Shown here: in pieces, positions 16,375-25,053 of the stretch
Numbering within the stretch: the stretch's first letter is position 1
Layout of the letters: every line of letters begins with the position of its first letter
NCBI GenBank assembly: GCA_020725195.1
Contig: DYFL01000024.1
Span: 1 to 34,491 of the forward strand
Direction of reading: 5' to 3'
Source of the DNA: Hydrogenophilus sp.
Lineage (GTDB): Bacteria > Pseudomonadota > Gammaproteobacteria > Burkholderiales > Thiobacillaceae
Length of the DNA stretch: 34,491 nucleotides
The notes under the pieces: model-generated
What the model saw: only the letters and a program-made list of their open reading frames with translations
Told to the model about the DNA's origin: nothing
Database searches by the model: none
Position numbers and translations under genes: made by a program

Positions 16375-18554
16375 AACCCGTCAAGGTCACCCACCTGAGC
16401 TTCGCCTACATCGCCCTGGTCGCCCTGCTGGCCCTCGGCCTCGGCCTCTACACCTGGGTGCAGATCGGGCAAAGGGCCGAGCAGATCCGCGAAGAGGAGC
16501 GGACGCAGGCCCGGCGGGAGATCGCCGACGCCTTGCAAGCCATCCAGGCCAAGCTGCGCACGAGCGCCAAGGCCCTGGCGGAATGGGACGAGACGAGGCA
16601 GCAGCTGGCCTACGACGAGTACTATCCCCTCTGGCGCGACCAGCGGGTGAAGGCCTCGGGCCTCATCCCCGGCAGCATCGCTGCCGTCGGCCTCTACCAC
16701 CCCGGCGGCGGGATCCTGAGCCGCGACAACCCCGGCCACATGCCCGAGGCCCTGCCCGCCCGCGCGCCCGCCGCCCTGGTCGTCAAGGAACAGGGCCGCG
16801 ACTGGCTCTACCACTTCTTCCCCATCTACGCCGACCCCGGCCGGGAGCAGCTCCTGGGCTACGGCGGCCTGAAGTTCGATTTCCTGGCCGAGATGGCCTC
16901 GATCCGGCAGTTCCGCTATGCCGACCCGGGCCGCCTGCAGTCGGACCTGCCGGAAAACACCCCGATGCGCTTCGAGGACGCCCTGGCGCACCTGCGCTAC
17001 GGCACCCAGGCCAACGAGGGCCTCGCCGCGCTGCACGGCCTGCTCCGCGACTTCCAGGTGCGGATGGCGCTGCTCTATGTGGCCGGGCTGGCGGTCGCCG
17101 CCTGGCTGCTGAGCCGCTTCGTGGTCGCGCCCCTGCGCCGCCTGTCGGCGGACATCGACGCCCTGCGCGAGACCGGCGCCAAGGCCGCGGACGCCCCCGC
17201 GCCCCTGGAGCCGCTGATCGTGTGGGAGCTGGAGAACGCGCGGCGCTCCTTCCGCGACTACCATGCCCGCCTCTCGGACCTGAGGAGCGACCTGGAGCGC
17301 AGCAGCCGCGATTTCTTCGACCAGGCCCGCCAGGACGCCCTCACCGGCGTCTACAACCGCCGCGCCTACGACGAGGACCGGCAGGCCCTGGCCCAGGACC
17401 GGCGCCACGAGCTGTGCGCCCTCATCCTCTTCGACTGCGACCACTTCAAGGCCATCAACGACACCTACGGCCACGAGGTCGGCGACACGGTGATCCGGGC
17501 CATCGCCCACTGCCTGCAGGGCGCGCTGCGCGACCAGGACCGGCTCTACCGCCTGGGCGGCGACGAGTTCGCCACCCTGCTGCCGGACATGGACGAGAAG
17601 AGTGCGCTGGCCATCGCCGAGCGCTGCCAGGAGCACGTCATGCGGCACGACTTCCGCCAGTACGGCGTCGGCGAGCCCATCGGCATCAGCATCGGCCTCG
17701 CCCAGGCCGGCGCCGAGCTGCCCCTGGCGGAGCTGCAGAAGCAGGCGGACCTCGCCATGTATGCGGCCAAGCGGCCCGGCCAGCGCAAGATCGTGGTCTA
17801 CGAGGAGCGGCTGGGCGGCGTCTCGGCCCTGCTCGCCAACGACAAGATCACCGCCGTGTACCAGGCAATCCGGGACCCCTTCCTGATCGAGTTCCGCTAC
17901 CAGCCGGTCAAGCGCCTGCCGGGCCTGGAGACCGCCTATGTCGAGGCCCTGGCCCGGATCAATACCCAGGACACGATCATCCGGCCGCCGGACATCTTCC
18001 CCGTGGTCCAGGCCCGGCGGCTCGACGCCGAGTTCGACCAGGCCGTGATCCAGGCCGTGCAGCGCGACCTCGAGTTCAAGCGCATCCCGGAGGGGCTCGG
18101 CCTGTCCATCAACCTCTCGGTGCCGGGCCTGCTCAACCCCAAGGTGGTCGACATGATGATCGCCCTCAGTCAGGCCTACCCGGAGAGCAGGATCCTGGTG
18201 GAGATCACGGAGACCGCCTTCATCGAGCACATGGACCTGGCCACCCAGCAGATCCAGCGCCTGCGGGCGGCGGGCTGCGCCATCGCCCTGGACGACTTCG
18301 GCAGCGGCTATTCCAGCCTGCGCCACCTCGCCTCCATGCCCGTGGACATCGTCAAGTTCGACATCGACCTGGTGCGCCTGCTGCATGCCGGCGACGCGCG
18401 CCAGCGGCGCGTCGCCCAGGACATCGCCCGCATGGTCGCGAGCGTGGGCTACGGCATGGTGGCCGAGGGCATCGAGACCCAGGAACTGCTCGACCAAGTC
18501 CTCGCCCTGGGCTTCTCCCATGCCCAGGGCTACTACTTCGATCCGCCGGGTTGA
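16371..18554 (+). CDS. Membrane GGDEF-EAL diguanylate cyclase / phosphodiesterase
   Basis: A 727-residue inner-membrane protein predicted to make and break cyclic di-GMP. One TM segment lies near residues 9-30 and a second near 232-250. Between them is a roughly 200-residue periplasmic sensor that resembles CHASE4 (AEWDETRQQLAYDEYY). The GGDEF domain has the intact active site RLGGDEF at 396-400 and an RxxD inhibitory site (RDQD, 387-390) five residues before it. The EAL domain has EAL at 525-527, SINLS, EITET, ALDDFGSGYSSL, VKFD, AEGIET and QGYYF, so all metal and catalytic residues look present. Both activities therefore seem possible. The start is GTG, overlapping the hydrolase stop. It converges on smc with a strong hairpin between them. 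Confidence 0.93.
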   Translation: MKPVKVTHLSFAYIALVALLALGLGLYTWVQIGQRAEQIREEERTQARREIADALQAIQAKLRTSAKALAEWDETRQQLAYDEYYPLWRDQRVKASGLIPGSIAAVGLYHPGGGILSRDNPGHMPEALPARAPAALVVKEQGRDWLYHFFPIYADPGREQLLGYGGLKFDFLAEMASIRQFRYADPGRLQSDLPENTPMRFEDALAHLRYGTQANEGLAALHGLLRDFQVRMALLYVAGLAVAAWLLSRFVVAPLRRLSADIDALRETGAKAADAPAPLEPLIVWELENARRSFRDYHARLSDLRSDLERSSRDFFDQARQDALTGVYNRRAYDEDRQALAQDRRHELCALILFDCDHFKAINDTYGHEVGDTVIRAIAHCLQGALRDQDRLYRLGGDEFATLLPDMDEKSALAIAERCQEHVMRHDFRQYGVGEPIGISIGLAQAGAELPLAELQKQADLAMYAAKRPGQRKIVVYEERLGGVSALLANDKITAVYQAIRDPFLIEFRYQPVKRLPGLETAYVEALARINTQDTIIRPPDIFPVVQARRLDAEFDQAVIQAVQRDLEFKRIPEGLGLSINLSVPGLLNPKVVDMMIALSQAYPESRILVEITETAFIEHMDLATQQIQRLRAAGCAIALDDFGSGYSSLRHLASMPVDIVKFDIDLVRLLHAGDARQRRVAQDIARMVASVGYGMVAEGIETQELLDQVLALGFSHAQGYYFDPPG

Positions 18555-18583
18555 GGCAACGTGGCATAGCGACACGAAAGATC

Positions 18584-18607
18584 CCCTCTCCCGCAGGCGG
18601 GAGAGGG
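18584..18607. terminator. Palindrome between the GGDEF-EAL gene and smc
   Basis: A perfect inverted repeat, CCCTCTCCCGC / GCGGGAGAGGG, separated by two bases, lies in the 65-bp gap of two convergent genes. It is followed on the plus strand by GTCGGGGTGAGGGC, completing the CCCTC/GAGGG repeat unit. No T tract is present, so it may act as a bidirectional or Rho-assisted terminator, or be only a dispersed repeat. Confidence 0.55.
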
Positions 18608-18619
18608 TCGGGGTGAGGG

Positions 18620-21600
18620 CTAAGCCGCCTCCGCCAGCCGCAGCGCCGCCTCCACGTCCACCGCCACCGTGCGCGACACCCCGGGCTCGGGCATGGTCAC
18701 CCCGACCAGGTGCTGGGCCATCTCCATGGTGATGCGGTTGTGGGTGATGAACATGAACTGGGTCACCGCCGACATCTTGCGCACCAGGTTGCAGAAGCGC
18801 TCGGTGTTGGAGTCGTCAAGCGGCGCGTCCACTTCATCCAGGAGGCAGAAGGGCGCCGGGTTCAGGCGGAAGAAGGCGAACACCAGGGACAATGCGGTGA
18901 GCGCCTTCTCGCCGCCGGAGAGCAGGTGGATGGAGCTGTTCTTCTTGCCCGGCGGCTGGGCCATGACCACCAGGCCCGCGTCCAGGATCTCCTCTCCGGT
19001 GAGCGTGAGGCTCGCCTCGCCGCCGCCGAAGAGCTCGGTGAAGAGGCTGCGGAACTCCCGGCTCACGGTGTCGTAGGTGGCCTTGAGCCGGGTGCGGGTC
19101 TCGGCGTCGATGCGGCGGATCGCCTCCTCCAGGGTGTCGGCGGCCGTGGTCAGGTCCTCCGCCTGCTCGTCGAGGTAGCGCTTGCGCGCGCTCGCCGCCT
19201 CCAGCTCCTCCAGCGCCGCCATGTTGACGGCGCCCAGGGCGGCGATGTCGGCGGCGAGGCGCTCGATCTCGGCCGCGAGCTCCCCTTCCTTCGCGCCCTC
19301 GGGCAGGCGAGCGCTCAAAGCCGCCTCGTCCGCCTCCTGGAGCTGCTCGGCGTACTGGGCCTCCCTGAGGCTCGCCTCCTGGCGCTTGAGCTCCAGGGCC
19401 TGGAGCTTCTCCCTGAGGGGCTCCAGGGCGCGCTCGGTGACGAGGCGCTGCTGTTCGGCGTTGCGCAGGCGCTGGTTTTCCCCTTCCAGGGCCTCGCGGG
19501 CGGCGACCAGGGCCTGCTCGGCGGCCTGCCGGCGCTCCAGCCCCCTGTCGAGCTCGGCCTGGGCGGCATCGAGGTCCAGGCCCACCAGCTCCTCCTGGGC
19601 GGCATCGAGGCTTTCCGCCAGCTCCTCCAGGCGCCGGTCGGCCTGGGCCGTGCGCTCGGCCAGCTCCTGCAGGCGGGCCTCCAGGGCGCGCACCCGGAAG
19701 GCGGCCTCCTGGGCCTCGCGGTCCTCCTGCCGCTGGGCGTCGCGCAGCCGGGCGAGGGTCTGCTCGGCCTCGGTGCGCGCCTCGCGCACCTCTTCCAGGC
19801 GCTCCCGGGCGAACTCCTGCTGCAGCTTCGCCTCTCTGAGCCTTTCCTCGGCCTCGGCCCGGCCCGTCTCCTCCTCGGCCAGCTGCTCGCCCACTTCCTG
19901 TTCTTCCCGCCGCAGCTGGGCCAGACGCTCCTCGGCCCGCTTGGCCGCCTCGCTCTCCCGCACCAGGACCATCTGCAGCTGGTGCACATGGGCCTGGACG
20001 CGGTTCAACTCGCCCTGGAGACGGTCGGCCCGCTGCCGGCCTTCGGCCAGCGTCGCCTCCGCCTCCCGGAAGCGGTGCTCGGCCTCGTGCCTGAGGCCCG
20101 CCTCCTCTTCCAGCCGGGCCTGGATGCTCTCGATCTCCCGGGCGCGCGCGAGCAGGCCGTGATGGCCCTTGTCCGGGGCGTTGAAGGTGACGGAGGCGCG
20201 GGTGACGACATGGCCGTCCGGGGTGGCGACGAGCCCGCCCGCCGGCAGTAGGGAGCGTGCCGACAGGGCCTCGGCGAGGCTGTCGGCGGCATAGGCCTGG
20301 CCGAGCCAGTCGTCGAGCAGACGGCCCGCATGCGGGTCCCCGGTCCGGACGTGCCGGCGCAGGGGCGCCAGGGGCAACCCCGGTGCCGGCAGGGCGGCGG
20401 CCTGACCGGTCTCCTCGGCGAGGGCGAAGTCGAAACGGGCCTCCGGCGGCGCATCGAACCAATCCGGCCTGGCCTCGGCCACCAGGGCGGCGAGCCGCTC
20501 GCCCAGCGCGGCCTCGACCGCGGTCTCCCAGCCGGCGGTGACCTGGATCGCCTGCCAGAGCCGCCGGCTCTGAGCGAGGCCCTGGCGTTCCAGCCAGGCG
20601 CGCCCTTCGCTCTCGGCCTTGGCCGCCTGGTCCTGGAGCTTCTGCAGCGCGGCGATCTCCGCCTCGGTCTTGTGCAGGACGCGGTTGGCGGCCTCCAGGG
20701 CGTGGCCGGCCTCGCGCCGGGCCTGGTCGAGGCCGGCGAGCCCGGCGCGGGCCGCCTCCAGCTCGTGCCTGTGGGTCTCGAACTGCTCCTGGGCCGCCTC
20801 CAGCTCCAGCTGCTGGCGGGCAAGGCGTTCCTGGTCGGGTATTGCCAGCCCGATCTGGTCGCGGGCGATGCGGGCCTGGCGGATCTTGAGCTGCTCGATG
20901 GCGCGCTGGGCGTGGGTGAGATGCGACTGCTCCATCTGGGCCGCGTGCTCGTGGGTGGCGAGCTCGCGCTGGGCATCCGCCAGCGTGCGCTGGGCGGAGC
21001 GCAGCCGCTCTTCCGCCTCGGGCAGCTGGACGTTGGTCGTGCCGGCCTGCTCCTGCAGGGTCAGCGCCGCCTCGAGGGCCGCCTCCAGCTCCGTGTGCTT
21101 CTGCCGGGACTCCTCCTCGGCGCGGCGCTTCTCGCCCTGGGTCTGGGCCAGGCCTTCGTTCAGGCGGCGCAGGTCGGCCTCCAGGCGCTCGCGCAGCTCC
21201 CGCAGGGTCTTGAGGGCCTGCTCCAGGCGGGCCACCTCGCCGCTCTCGGCGTAGAAATGGGCCTGGGCGCGGTTGACCGCCTCGGTGCCGGAGAACTGGG
21301 CGAGGCGGGCCGCCTCCAGCTCGCTCTCCAGGCGCCGCAGCTCCGCCGTCTTGGCCTCGATGTCGTTGCGGGCCGCCTCCATGTCGCGGGCGATGGCCGC
21401 CTGGCGGGCCTGGGCCTGGCGCATCCTCAGGAGCGAGAGCAGCTGCTCCCGGAGCGTCTTCTCTTCGCTGAGGGCGAAGAAGCGCCGCGCCACCTCGGCC
21501 TGGCCGGTGAGCTTTTCCAGCTGCCGGCCGAGCTCGGCACGGATGTCGTCCACCCGTTCCAGGTTCTCACGGGTGTCCTTCAGGCGCGACTCGGTCTCCC

Positions 21601-22132
21601 GGCGCCGCTCCTTGTACTTGGAGATGCCCGCCGCCTCCTCCAGGTAGGCGCGCATCTCTTCCGGCTTGGCCTCGATCAGGCGCGAGATCATGCCCTGCTC
21701 GATGATGGCGTAGGCGTCGCCGCCCAGGCCGGTGCCCAGGATGAGGTCGAACACGTCGCGGCGCCGGACGTGGACGTTGTTGATGTGGTAGGAGGAGTCG
21801 CCGGCGCGGGTGAGCACCCGTTTCACCGAGATCTCGGCGTACTGGGACCACTGCCCCGGCGCCTTGCCGTCCGGGTTGTCGAAATGCAGTTCGACGGAGG
21901 CCCGCGAGGCCGGCTTGCGGTTGGCGGAGCCGTTGAAGATCACGTCCTGCATGCTCTCGCCGCGCAGCTCCCGGGCCTTGGATTCGCCCAGCACCCAGCG
22001 CACGGCGTCGATCACGTTGGACTTGCCGCAGCCGTTGGGCCCCACCACGCCGGTGAGCTGGGCCGGGGCCGGGATGGTCACGGGGTCGACGAAGGACTTG
22101 AAGCCCGCCAGGTGGATGTGTTTGAGGCGCAA
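18620..22132 (-). CDS. smc: Chromosome partition protein SMC
   Basis: The ATPase of the SMC-ScpAB condensin that organises and separates the chromosome. The product is 1170 residues with start TTG ([19 protein letters not shown] follows). That placement matches the family N-terminus; an in-frame ATG at 22195 would add 21 unrelated residues read through the promoter region and a repeat. Walker [10 protein letters not shown] is at residues 31-39. Two long coiled coils rich in Glu, Ala, Arg and Leu flank a hinge near residues 500-640. The C-terminal head has the signature [14 protein letters not shown] and Walker [14 protein letters not shown]. The usual downstream genes zipA and ligA are absent here; the gene ends 65 bp from a convergent GGDEF-EAL gene. 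Confidence 0.97.
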   Translation of the reverse strand: MRLKHIHLAGFKSFVDPVTIPAPAQLTGVVGPNGCGKSNVIDAVRWVLGESKARELRGESMQDVIFNGSANRKPASRASVELHFDNPDGKAPGQWSQYAEISVKRVLTRAGDSSYHINNVHVRRRDVFDLILGTGLGGDAYAIIEQGMISRLIEAKPEEMRAYLEEAAGISKYKERRRETESRLKDTRENLERVDDIRAELGRQLEKLTGQAEVARRFFALSEEKTLREQLLSLLRMRQAQARQAAIARDMEAARNDIEAKTAELRRLESELEAARLAQFSGTEAVNRAQAHFYAESGEVARLEQALKTLRELRERLEADLRRLNEGLAQTQGEKRRAEEESRQKHTELEAALEAALTLQEQAGTTNVQLPEAEERLRSAQRTLADAQRELATHEHAAQMEQSHLTHAQRAIEQLKIRQARIARDQIGLAIPDQERLARQQLELEAAQEQFETHRHELEAARAGLAGLDQARREAGHALEAANRVLHKTEAEIAALQKLQDQAAKAESEGRAWLERQGLAQSRRLWQAIQVTAGWETAVEAALGERLAALVAEARPDWFDAPPEARFDFALAEETGQAAALPAPGLPLAPLRRHVRTGDPHAGRLLDDWLGQAYAADSLAEALSARSLLPAGGLVATPDGHVVTRASVTFNAPDKGHHGLLARAREIESIQARLEEEAGLRHEAEHRFREAEATLAEGRQRADRLQGELNRVQAHVHQLQMVLVRESEAAKRAEERLAQLRREEQEVGEQLAEEETGRAEAEERLREAKLQQEFARERLEEVREARTEAEQTLARLRDAQRQEDREAQEAAFRVRALEARLQELAERTAQADRRLEELAESLDAAQEELVGLDLDAAQAELDRGLERRQAAEQALVAAREALEGENQRLRNAEQQRLVTERALEPLREKLQALELKRQEASLREAQYAEQLQEADEAALSARLPEGAKEGELAAEIERLAADIAALGAVNMAALEELEAASARKRYLDEQAEDLTTAADTLEEAIRRIDAETRTRLKATYDTVSREFRSLFTELFGGGEASLTLTGEEILDAGLVVMAQPPGKKNSSIHLLSGGEKALTALSLVFAFFRLNPAPFCLLDEVDAPLDDSNTERFCNLVRKMSAVTQFMFITHNRITMEMAQHLVGVTMPEPGVSRTVAVDVEAALRLAEAA

Positions 22133-22150
22133 GGGCGTTCGGGTATGAGG

Positions 22151-22158
22151 GTTATAAT
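22151..22158. promoter_or_regulatory. Overlapping -10 candidates for smc and queF
   Basis: GTTATAAT reads as TATAAT on the plus strand (22153-22158, toward queF) and as TATAAC on the minus strand (toward smc). For smc the leader would be only about 10-15 nt and I see no Shine-Dalgarno sequence. For queF the leader would be about 150 nt and would contain the 58-bp inverted repeat. -35 hexamers are not convincing on either strand. Confidence 0.4.
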
Positions 22159-22172
22159 CCGCGCTGCATTTT

Positions 22173-22230
22173 AACGGACATGGCGGCCGTGCCAACCCGG
22201 ATTGTGAAGGTCGCGGCCGCCGTGTCCGTT
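22173..22230. repeat. 58-bp inverted-repeat element, copy 2 (upstream of smc)
   Basis: Same length and same ends as the copy at 3124-3181: AACGGACATGGCG left, CGCCGTGTCCGTT right. This copy is the more palindromic. About 19 bases at each end can pair, with the two mismatches being potential G-U pairs in the RNA read toward queF. Its left end lies 40 bp upstream of the smc start codon, against 38 bp for copy 1 and guaB. Confidence 0.8.
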
Positions 22231-22267
22231 CCCTCTCTCCTTGCTCTCTCCCAGAGGGAGAGAGGGA
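22231..22267. repeat. CCCTC/GAGGG palindrome next to the 58-bp element
   Basis: Begins right after the 58-bp element. A 9-bp stem CTCTCTCCC / GGGAGAGAG with loop AGA lies at 22244-22264. As at guaB, the 58-bp element is directly followed by a CCCTC-type repeat, so the two may form one composite unit. Confidence 0.6.
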
Positions 22268-22314
22268 TATGGTGCCGCTCTGCGGCGTTTAGTTTAACCG
22301 TTCTCCCACCCCCC

Positions 22315-22731
22315 ATGCCCACCCAGCCCTCCAAAGACCTGGAAACCTTTGAAAATCCGCAGCTTGCGCGCGACTTTCACATCCATATCGAGATTCCCGA
22401 GTTCACCTGCCTGTGCCCCAAGACGGGCCAGCCGGACTTCGCCACGCTGTTCCTGGACTACATCCCGGACCAGAAGTGCGTGGAGCTCAAGAGCCTCAAG
22501 CTCTACATCTGGTCCTTCCGGGACGAGGGCCACTTCCACGAGGCGGTGACCAACCGCATCGTCGACGACCTGGTGCGCGTCCTCGACCCCCGTTTCCTGC
22601 GCCTGACGGCCAAGTTCTACGTGCGCGGCGGCATCTTCACCAACGTGGTGGCCGAGCACCGCAAGCCGGGCTGGCAGCCCCAGCCGCGGGTGGAACTCAC
22701 CGAGTTCTCGCCCCAGTCGAATATCAGATGA
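22315..22731 (+). CDS. queF: NADPH-dependent 7-cyano-7-deazaguanine reductase (QueF, unimodular)
   Basis: Reduces the nitrile of preQ0 to preQ1 in queuosine synthesis for tRNA. The product is 138 residues, the short YkvM-like type, not the 280-residue E. coli type. The T-fold active site [14 protein letters not shown] gives the nucleophilic cysteine at 34 and the acid at Asp41. [21 protein letters not shown] carries the QueF motif and substrate glutamates. The ATG at 22315 gives the family start, [15 protein letters not shown]. The frame stays open upstream to 22180 but runs through repeats. No preQ1 riboswitch could be recognised in the leader. A good terminator-like hairpin follows. Confidence 0.96.
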   Translation: MPTQPSKDLETFENPQLARDFHIHIEIPEFTCLCPKTGQPDFATLFLDYIPDQKCVELKSLKLYIWSFRDEGHFHEAVTNRIVDDLVRVLDPRFLRLTAKFYVRGGIFTNVVAEHRKPGWQPQPRVELTEFSPQSNIR

Positions 22732-22739
22732 AAGTGAAA

Positions 22740-22782
22740 AGTGAAAAGTGAAAAGGCGCCGCCTTTCTTTTCACTTTTCACT
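22740..22782 (+). terminator. Terminator-like hairpin after queF
   Basis: AAAGGC / GCCTTT with loop GCC (22752-22766) followed by CTTTTCACTTTT is a plausible intrinsic terminator. It sits inside a larger inverted repeat: AGTGAAAAGTGAAAA at 22740-22754 pairs with TTTTCACTTTTCACT at 22768-22782. The left arm is part of a GTGAAAA direct repeat of three units. Confidence 0.7.
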
Positions 22783-22796
22783 CGGAACTTTTCGCT

Positions 22797-24068
22797 ATGT
22801 TCTTAGGAATCGACTTCGGCACCGGCGGGGCCCGGGCCGTCGCCCTGGCCCCCACGGGGGCCATCGAGGACTTCCAGCGCCTGGACTTCGGCAGGCTCTC
22901 GGACCACGAGCGGACGGGCATGTGGCAGGAGGCGCTCTGGGAGCTCCTGGCGCGCCTGCCCCGGGGCGTGCGCCGGCGGCTCTCGGCCGTCGCCCTGGAC
23001 GGCACCTCGGGCACGGTGCTCGCCTGCGACGAGGCGCTGCTGCCGGCCCATCCCCCCCTGCTCTACAACGACGCCCGGGCGACCGCGGAGGCCGAGTCCA
23101 TCGCCCGGGCGGCCGGGAGCGACCATCCGGCGGCCAGCGCCACCTCGGGGCTGGCCAAGGTCCTCTGGCTCAGGCACCGCCTGGGGCCCGAGCACGCCCA
23201 CCTCTACCTCAACCAGGCCGACTGGCTCACCGGCCTGCTCTCCGGCCGGGTGGGCGTGTCCGACTACCACAACGCCCTGAAGATGGGCTTCGACGTCGAG
23301 GCCGAGGCCTGGCCCGAGTGGGTGAACTATCTCGTCGACCTCGACTACCTGCCCCAAGTGCTGCCCCCCGGCACCGCCGTCGGCCCGATCGAGCGCAACC
23401 GCGCCCTGGACCTGGGCATCAACCTGGACTGCCTGGTCCGCACCGGCACCACGGACTCCATCGCCGCCTTCCTGGCCGCGGGGGTCCATGAGCCCGGCGA
23501 GGCGGTCACCTCCCTGGGCACCACCCTGGTGCTGAAGCTGCTCTCCGAGGCGCGCGTGGAATCGCAGCAATACGGCGTCTACAGTCATTGGTACGGCGAC
23601 TGGTGGCTCGCGGGCGGCGCCTCCAACGCCGGCGGCGGCGTGCTGCGCCAGCACTTCACGGACGCCGAGCTCGAAGACCTCTCCGCCGCCATCGACCCCG
23701 AGGCCGACAGCGGCCTGGACTACTACCCCCTGCCCGCCCGGGGCGAGCGCTTCCCCGTCTACGACCCGGGCCTCCCGCCCCGCCTCGAGCCCAGGCCCGC
23801 GGACCGGACCCGGTTCCTGCACGGCCTGCTGGAGGGGCTTGCCCGCATCGAGGCCCTGGGCTATCAAAGGCTGGAGGAGCTCGGCGCCACGCCGCTGAAG
23901 GCCGTCATCAGCGCCGGCGGCGGGGCCCGCAACCCGGCCTACACCCGAATCAGGGCGCGCATCCTGGGCGCCCCCGTCCGCGCCGCCGCACAGCAGGAGG
24001 CCGCCTACGGGGCCGCCCGCCTGGCCATGCACGGCGGCGCGATTTTTCCAAGGAGCACACGGTCATGA
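22797..24068 (+). CDS. FGGY-family kinase, probably D-ribulokinase
   Basis: A 423-residue sugar kinase of the ASKHA fold. The whole layout matches the short FGGY group of cyanobacterial SePSK and the plant plastid XK-1, which were first called xylulose kinases and later shown to phosphorylate D-ribulose. Matching blocks, from memory of that group, are FLGIDFGTGGARAVAL, VALDGTSGTVLACD, LLYNDARA, the substrate motif NQADWL and [31 protein letters not shown] contains the catalytic base Asp220, and GGASNAGGGVLRQ follows. D-ribulose 5-phosphate would enter the pentose phosphate or Calvin pathway. The last codons overlap the ATG of the PilZ-like gene (ATGA). Substrate is inferred from the family only. 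Confidence 0.82.
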   Translation: MFLGIDFGTGGARAVALAPTGAIEDFQRLDFGRLSDHERTGMWQEALWELLARLPRGVRRRLSAVALDGTSGTVLACDEALLPAHPPLLYNDARATAEAESIARAAGSDHPAASATSGLAKVLWLRHRLGPEHAHLYLNQADWLTGLLSGRVGVSDYHNALKMGFDVEAEAWPEWVNYLVDLDYLPQVLPPGTAVGPIERNRALDLGINLDCLVRTGTTDSIAAFLAAGVHEPGEAVTSLGTTLVLKLLSEARVESQQYGVYSHWYGDWWLAGGASNAGGGVLRQHFTDAELEDLSAAIDPEADSGLDYYPLPARGERFPVYDPGLPPRLEPRPADRTRFLHGLLEGLARIEALGYQRLEELGATPLKAVISAGGGARNPAYTRIRARILGAPVRAAAQQEAAYGAARLAMHGGAIFPRSTRS

Positions 24069-24601
24069 ACGCAGACAGCGCATCCAAGGGCGGCCAGGCC
24101 CTGCTCGGCGTGGAGCTCTCCCTGCCCTTCCGCTGGGAGCGGGGGGCCCCCGAAGGCCGCGCCCTCGACGCCTTGCTGCACGGCAGCCGGCTGCTGCTCA
24201 ACGCGGTGGGCATCATGGAGGCCCAGCCCCCGCGCGAGGCGGAGGCCGAGAAATGGGCCGAGCGCCTGGACGCCAAGATGGACCTGATCCTGCACCTGCT
24301 CGCCATGAGCCTCACCCGGGACCGCCCGCCCCCGGCGCCGACCGCGCTGCGGCTCACCGCCGAGGGCGCGAGCTGGCCGGAGGCCGGCACGCCGCCTGCC
24401 CCGGGCGAGGCCCTGGTGCTGGCCCTGCACATCGCCGCCCTGCCCCTCCCCCTGCGCCTGCCCGCGAGGGTCACCGGCGTCGAAGGCGGCCGGGTCGAGG
24501 TCCGGTTCACGAATCTGGGGGAAGACATCGGCGACGCCTGGCAGCAGTGGCTCTTCCGGCAGCACCGCCGGGCCGTCCACGCCGCCCGGGAGAGGCCCTG
24601 A
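24065..24601 (+). CDS. Atypical PilZ-like protein (possible c-di-GMP receptor)
   Basis: A 178-residue soluble protein. The helical segment AERLDAKMDLILHLLAMSL followed by a beta-rich half (TALRLTAEGASW, PGEALVLALHI, LPLPLRLPARVTGVEGGRVEVRF) follows the layout of atypical PilZ proteins found in beta- and gammaproteobacteria. The canonical c-di-GMP-binding motifs RxxxR and D/NxSxxG are not evident, so ligand binding is uncertain. The ATG overlaps the kinase stop codon by 4 nt and has GGAG upstream, so the two genes are likely translated together. That pairing of a sugar kinase with a signalling domain is unexpected. It could also be a protein of unknown function that merely shares the fold. Confidence 0.62.
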   Translation: MNADSASKGGQALLGVELSLPFRWERGAPEGRALDALLHGSRLLLNAVGIMEAQPPREAEAEKWAERLDAKMDLILHLLAMSLTRDRPPPAPTALRLTAEGASWPEAGTPPAPGEALVLALHIAALPLPLRLPARVTGVEGGRVEVRFTNLGEDIGDAWQQWLFRQHRRAVHAARERP

Positions 24602-24725
24602 GGCGCCTGCCCTCCGCCCGTCCCGCCGGCCCGCTGGGGTGTGCTACAAAGGGATTACCAAGCACGGCGGGATCCGGCAACCTCGGTTCTGGCGGCCCGG
24701 GTCCCTGCCATCGAGGAGGACAGCC

Positions 24726-24959
24726 ATGAAGCCTGCCATCGCCAATTTCATGATCCACGTGGACGAACCCCTCTCCGAGGCCGAGATGGCGTCCCTGGCC
24801 GACACGGTCTGCACCAGCCGCTGCGTCACCAGCGCCTGCGTCTCGGCCAACGACCCGCACCTGATGCTGGTGAGCTACGACTCGGACTGCACCACGGCGC
24901 GGGACATCGTCGAGCAGGTCCGCTCCCGCGGCGTCCACGCCGAGGCCGTCGGGCTTTGA
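24726..24959 (+). CDS. Small cysteine-rich protein with HMA-like layout
   Basis: A 77-residue soluble protein preceded by a strong AGGAGG ribosome binding site 6 nt before the ATG, which decides this start. The pattern of strand (IANFMIHVDEPL), helix (SEAEMASLADTV), strand (VTSACVS), strand (HLMLVSYDSD), helix (TARDIVEQVRSRG) and strand (VHAEAVGL) suggests a ferredoxin-like fold like that of heavy-metal-associated (HMA) domains. It lacks the standard MxCxxC loop. It has cysteines at 29, 33, 38 and 55; whether they bind a metal is unknown. It follows the PilZ-like gene by 124 bp. I know of similar unnamed proteins in lithotrophic proteobacteria but cannot give a function. Confidence 0.75.
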   Translation: MKPAIANFMIHVDEPLSEAEMASLADTVCTSRCVTSACVSANDPHLMLVSYDSDCTTARDIVEQVRSRGVHAEAVGL

Positions 24960-25053
24960 GCCGGACCCCGCGGATGGCGCAGGTGCGCGTTTTGCGTGCG
25001 CAATCTGCGTCCCTCTGCCGATCAGCGATCCCTCCCGGCCCCGCGCCCGCCTT

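Noticed and set aside
16143-18575. An 810-codon minus-strand open frame opposite the GGDEF-EAL gene
   Set aside because: The plus-strand frame carries complete GGDEF and EAL motifs; the minus frame has none.
22165-22314. preQ1 riboswitch upstream of queF
   Set aside because: A preQ1 sensor would be plausible there, but I see no C-rich loop plus A-rich tail pattern; the leader is taken up by repeats.
24639-24725. Longer N-terminus for the 77-residue protein (start at 24639)
   Set aside because: The extra 29 residues look random, while AGGAGG sits directly before the ATG at 24726.
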